64,000 nucleotides of DNA from Zelopaecilomyces penicillatus. Taxonomy: Eukaryota > Ascomycota > Sordariomycetes > Hypocreales > Pseudodiploosporaceae. The notes under the pieces were generated by a model that saw only the letters and a list, made by a program, of their open reading frames with translations, was not told the DNA's origin and ran no database searches. Below are positions 61,796 through 64,000 of this stretch, in pieces. The translations under genes and the position numbers were made by a program. Positions within the stretch are counted from its first letter, which is position 1. Each line of letters begins with the position of its first letter. The DNA is taken from the NCBI GenBank assembly GCA_005765155.1, contig VCCP01000003.1, positions 6,262,001 to 6,326,000 of the forward strand, written 5' to 3'.

Positions 61796-61987
61796 TCAGA
61801 AAGGGCATCTGATTAAGCCACAGCTGGCCATGACCCATTCGCATTCAGGATTGGGCAGGTTGGGGCAGCCGACCCAAGGACCGCCGTTGCAGCAGCAGCA
61901 CTCCTCCAGAGTGTATTCTCGCTGCGCTTTAGGAGTTGCGGCTACGATGGTAGCGAAGGCTAGGGCGAGGATAATCTTGAACTGCAT
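61796..61987 (-). CDS. Small secreted CCCC peptide B (63 residues, 8 cysteines)
   Basis: Single exon, the same length as peptide A and with an almost identical signal peptide (Leu5 to Ile). The cysteine frame is the same: CCCC at 30-33, then 41, 49, 56 and 61, ending Cys-Pro-Phe. The Cys-Cys-Cys-Cys-Asn-Gly-Gly-Pro core and Leu-Pro-Asn-Pro are shared. Variable positions between the cysteines include charge and size changes (Ser to Trp at 38, Arg to Trp at 51, Lys to Ala at 54). The frame is open upstream to another ATG at 62134, but I start at 61987 because the signal peptide begins there and peptide A starts at the matching codon. A TATATA element (62149-62154) lies about 165 bp upstream. 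Function unknown. Confidence 0.8.
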   Translation of the reverse strand: MQFKIILALAFATIVAATPKAQREYTLEECCCCNGGPWVGCPNLPNPECEWVMASCGLIRCPF

Positions 61988-62148
61988 GATGAATGGCAAG
62001 TCTTGTTTTGGTATGTTGTGTAAATGATGGAGAAGAGTTGTCTGGAAAGGGCTTGGTTTGTATCTTGTACTGTATTGGGTTTGTGAAAGATGGTTGTCAA
62101 GTGTGATGGAGTTGTCGATAGAGATGTTTACCACGGGCGATGCAGGTT

Positions 62149-62164
62149 CTTATATACATATATG
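62149..62164 (-). promoter_or_regulatory. Candidate TATA box of CCCC peptide B
   Basis: TATATACATATATATG-like stretch next to the GGGCGATG block that is conserved with copy A. Confidence 0.5.
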
Positions 62165-63306
62165 TATTGCCCACATTCATTCCCAAGCTTGTCGCTTGCT
62201 AACATGTTTTCTCCCCCTTAGACCGCCAGTATCTATGGAAACCCCTTGGCCGGCCCATTTCCAACCCACATTCAGATCATTTAGACAAGCCATTGAATTG
62301 CCCCAAAGAGCCATCTCTTCGGTCATCCCGCCTGAATAGTTATTCTGAGCCATCTTCGAATTGTATATTTTAATCTATTCAGAAACCGCCGGTTTCCTTC
62401 ATATTCCCTTTTAGTAACATGCTACTGTAAATTTACAGCATGATATTTCTACCATTTGACCCTTAGAACCAGCCTTGTTCTACTTAACCAAAAGTTGCGA
62501 GCGAGTGTCATAGTCTCCTAGTCTGTCAAAATGCTAACCACCCTGTAGAAAATAAGTTACGATTTTAGTTATGGTAGATGGTGTTTTGTAATTCTACATT
62601 CAGAATGGGTAAAAACAAGTCACTGTGCGCTTCTCCAATTTCAGCGCACTGGCTGTCCATATATCAAGCCATTTGTATACTTATCAGCCTAACTAAGTTT
62701 GGCAATCTGTGGTATCATTGTTTCATTCATGATATATCTGTTTATGTACACACTAGCAATGTTCCCAACACAAAGCTGGACTACCCACAGGATTTCCACA
62801 TTGCGCCGAAAAGCAAAGGCGAACCGTGAATTCATTCCCAATTTCGGCCCCAGAACTAATATTAGGCAGCGCATATATGCAGAGTTTTAATATCCAGTTC
62901 GTCAAAGATCCAATCATTCAAGAGTCGACAACAGCTTGCGGGCGCTCGAAGTCGCGGGCTGCCCATTCCCGCTTCAGCTCCAGCCTCGTGCAGGGGAGGC
63001 AAGATGCCGGGTATAATGATGTCCGCCTAGGTTTGATTAAAGAGAATGACAGTTGAGGAGTGTTTACGAAGGGGAAGCAGTATCGGCACTTGTTTAGCAC
63101 TTGTTTGTAGTGTTGCCATTGCTCTTGGTGTTGATGACACTCTTGACAGATTTCTCCACTTGTCTTGCTAGAATAACTACGGCTCAGTTCCAAAGACCTT
63201 CAAAACGGCATGCGCATTGATGTTCAGATAATCACAGGTAGAGATCCTCACAACGACATATATCTCATCAATTTCGGGTTGCTAAACCTTCTGAGCGCCG
63301 ATCGCG

Positions 63307-63510
63307 ATGGGAGCAACGACAACGGTAAATCGAGATGCCGCTGGCCCTCTCTGTGCCAATGGAAATGGCCACTTTCACCTATGCTGTCGGCAGGATGCAT
63401 ATTTGGGCGGGCCGTCCCAAGTTGCTTTGTTCCCCGAACACAAAGTTCACTTAACTTCAGCCAATGCTCTTGACATAAGACCTACGTTAGGTAGCATACA
63501 AGGCAGGTGA
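63307..63510 (+). pseudogene. Possible relic exon of a cysteine-containing protein
   Basis: An open stretch of 67 codons contains Leu-Cys-Ala-Asn-Gly-Asn-Gly-His-Phe-His-Leu-Cys-Cys, a local pattern seen in some small secreted fungal proteins. It has no signal peptide, and stops (TGA, TAA) lie directly upstream in the same frame. It could be an exon of an unrecognised gene, a decayed gene or chance. Confidence 0.2.
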
Positions 63511-63619
63511 TGGGTCGACCGTGCTAGTACTGTACGACTGTTCGAATCATGATACTGAGATTTCAACTTACCGGTACTTTGATCTTTTCAAGAGCTCTCA
63601 ACCAACTAGAAAAACATCC

Positions 63620-63745
63620 AGCCCACTCACATTGCCGCCGCTAATAGAACGGGAGCCGGAGGCGGTGTTGCAGGCGGTGCGCGGCTCACGGGCCGAAAAC
63701 GCCCCAGCTCTTGGAGGCTTCATCGCCGACGACAAACGACAATAG
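63620..63745 (+). pseudogene. Possible relic 3' exon
   Basis: A GC-rich island in AT-richer surroundings encodes about 34 protein-like residues (Glu-Pro-Glu-Ala-Val-Leu-Gln-Ala-Val-Arg...) with G/C in most third positions, then TAG. There is an AG (about 63608-63610) that could serve as acceptor, but I found no upstream exon. The opposite strand is also open over the same stretch. Confidence 0.2.
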
Positions 63746-64000
63746 TAATGATGGGGCAAGGTAAACACCGCTTACCTTGGCGCTTTGGGCTGTTGTCAAC
63801 TAGGTGAGAAAAAGACTGCGATCTGCAGCCGGCAGTTATGCTTGCATGCGGTAGTGGGGAATGTACGCCCGTAAAATGTCTAGGATGAAAAGTCAAGTGA
63901 GAGACTCCGTGACAATGAATGAATGAATGGATGAGTGACCTTCATGCTAAACAACTGTCGGCCTTGTCTAGACTAGACTCGCCGTCTCAGTCCCACCTCC

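Larger units (their letters stand above)
61385..63010. repeat. Direct segmental duplication, copy B
   Basis: Counterpart of copy A at 59650-60755. Left marker TCTGGATTTTCGATTC at about 61399. Right marker CTTGCGGGCGCTCG...GCAGGGGAGGCAA at 62935-63003. Same order and orientation as A. Edges approximate. Confidence 0.7.
61988..64000. other. Promoter of CCCC peptide B and right-edge intergenic DNA
   Basis: Apart from the duplication and two possible relic exons (63307-63510 and about 63620-63745), no gene is supported up to the window edge. Confidence 0.45.

Noticed and set aside
1..64000. CRISPR array, telomere repeats, rRNA, transposase or reverse transcriptase genes
   Set aside because: None seen: no spaced direct repeats, no TTAGGG arrays, no recognisable mobile-element protein.

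Overview
The window is nuclear DNA of a filamentous ascomycete. The introns are short (56 to about 120 nt, one of 282 nt) with GT-AG ends and CTAAC/CTGAC-type branch sites. The recognisable proteins are fungal types: an OPT peptide transporter, a fungal C2H2 regulator, Yvh1, Vfa1 and Rtt106. The many small secreted cysteine-rich proteins suggest a Sordariomycete, perhaps Hypocreales. That placement is inference; nothing in the sequence fixes a genus. All gene models were spliced by eye.

Left block (1-4.6 kb): four small secreted proteins. One is cut by the window edge (1-129, minus) and is a paralogue of the protein at 2992-3423 (same signal peptide type, same 46-nt first exon, same intron phase). 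Between them (1233-1775, minus) lies a protein whose only six cysteines sit in a knottin-like C-terminal tail after a possible Kex2 site. At 4192-4527 (minus) is an eight-cysteine protein built of two similar halves. At 5756-8777 (minus) lies a three-exon oligopeptide transporter.

Gene desert (8.8-43.7 kb): about 35 kb between two divergently transcribed genes holds no protein gene I can support. The first part (about 9.9-13.9 kb) looks AT-rich and may hold decayed coding sequence. The rest looks closer to even base composition and is full of simple repeats, long G or C runs, 10-bp minisatellites and a recurring TACGGAGTA motif.

Right block (43.7-64 kb): a four-exon C2H2 zinc-finger regulator (43688-45990), the phosphatase Yvh1 (49973-51285), and the divergent pair Vfa1 (minus) and Rtt106 (plus), which share a 284-bp promoter. 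Then come two paralogous 63-residue secreted peptides, each with four consecutive cysteines, carried on a direct tandem segmental duplication (about 59.65-60.76 and 61.38-63.01 kb). The housekeeping genes (ribosome maturation, endosomal sorting, chromatin assembly) have no obvious functional link to the secreted-protein clusters at both ends.

The most noteworthy items are the CCCC peptide pair, the knottin-like precursor, the two-repeat eight-cysteine protein and the size of the gene desert.
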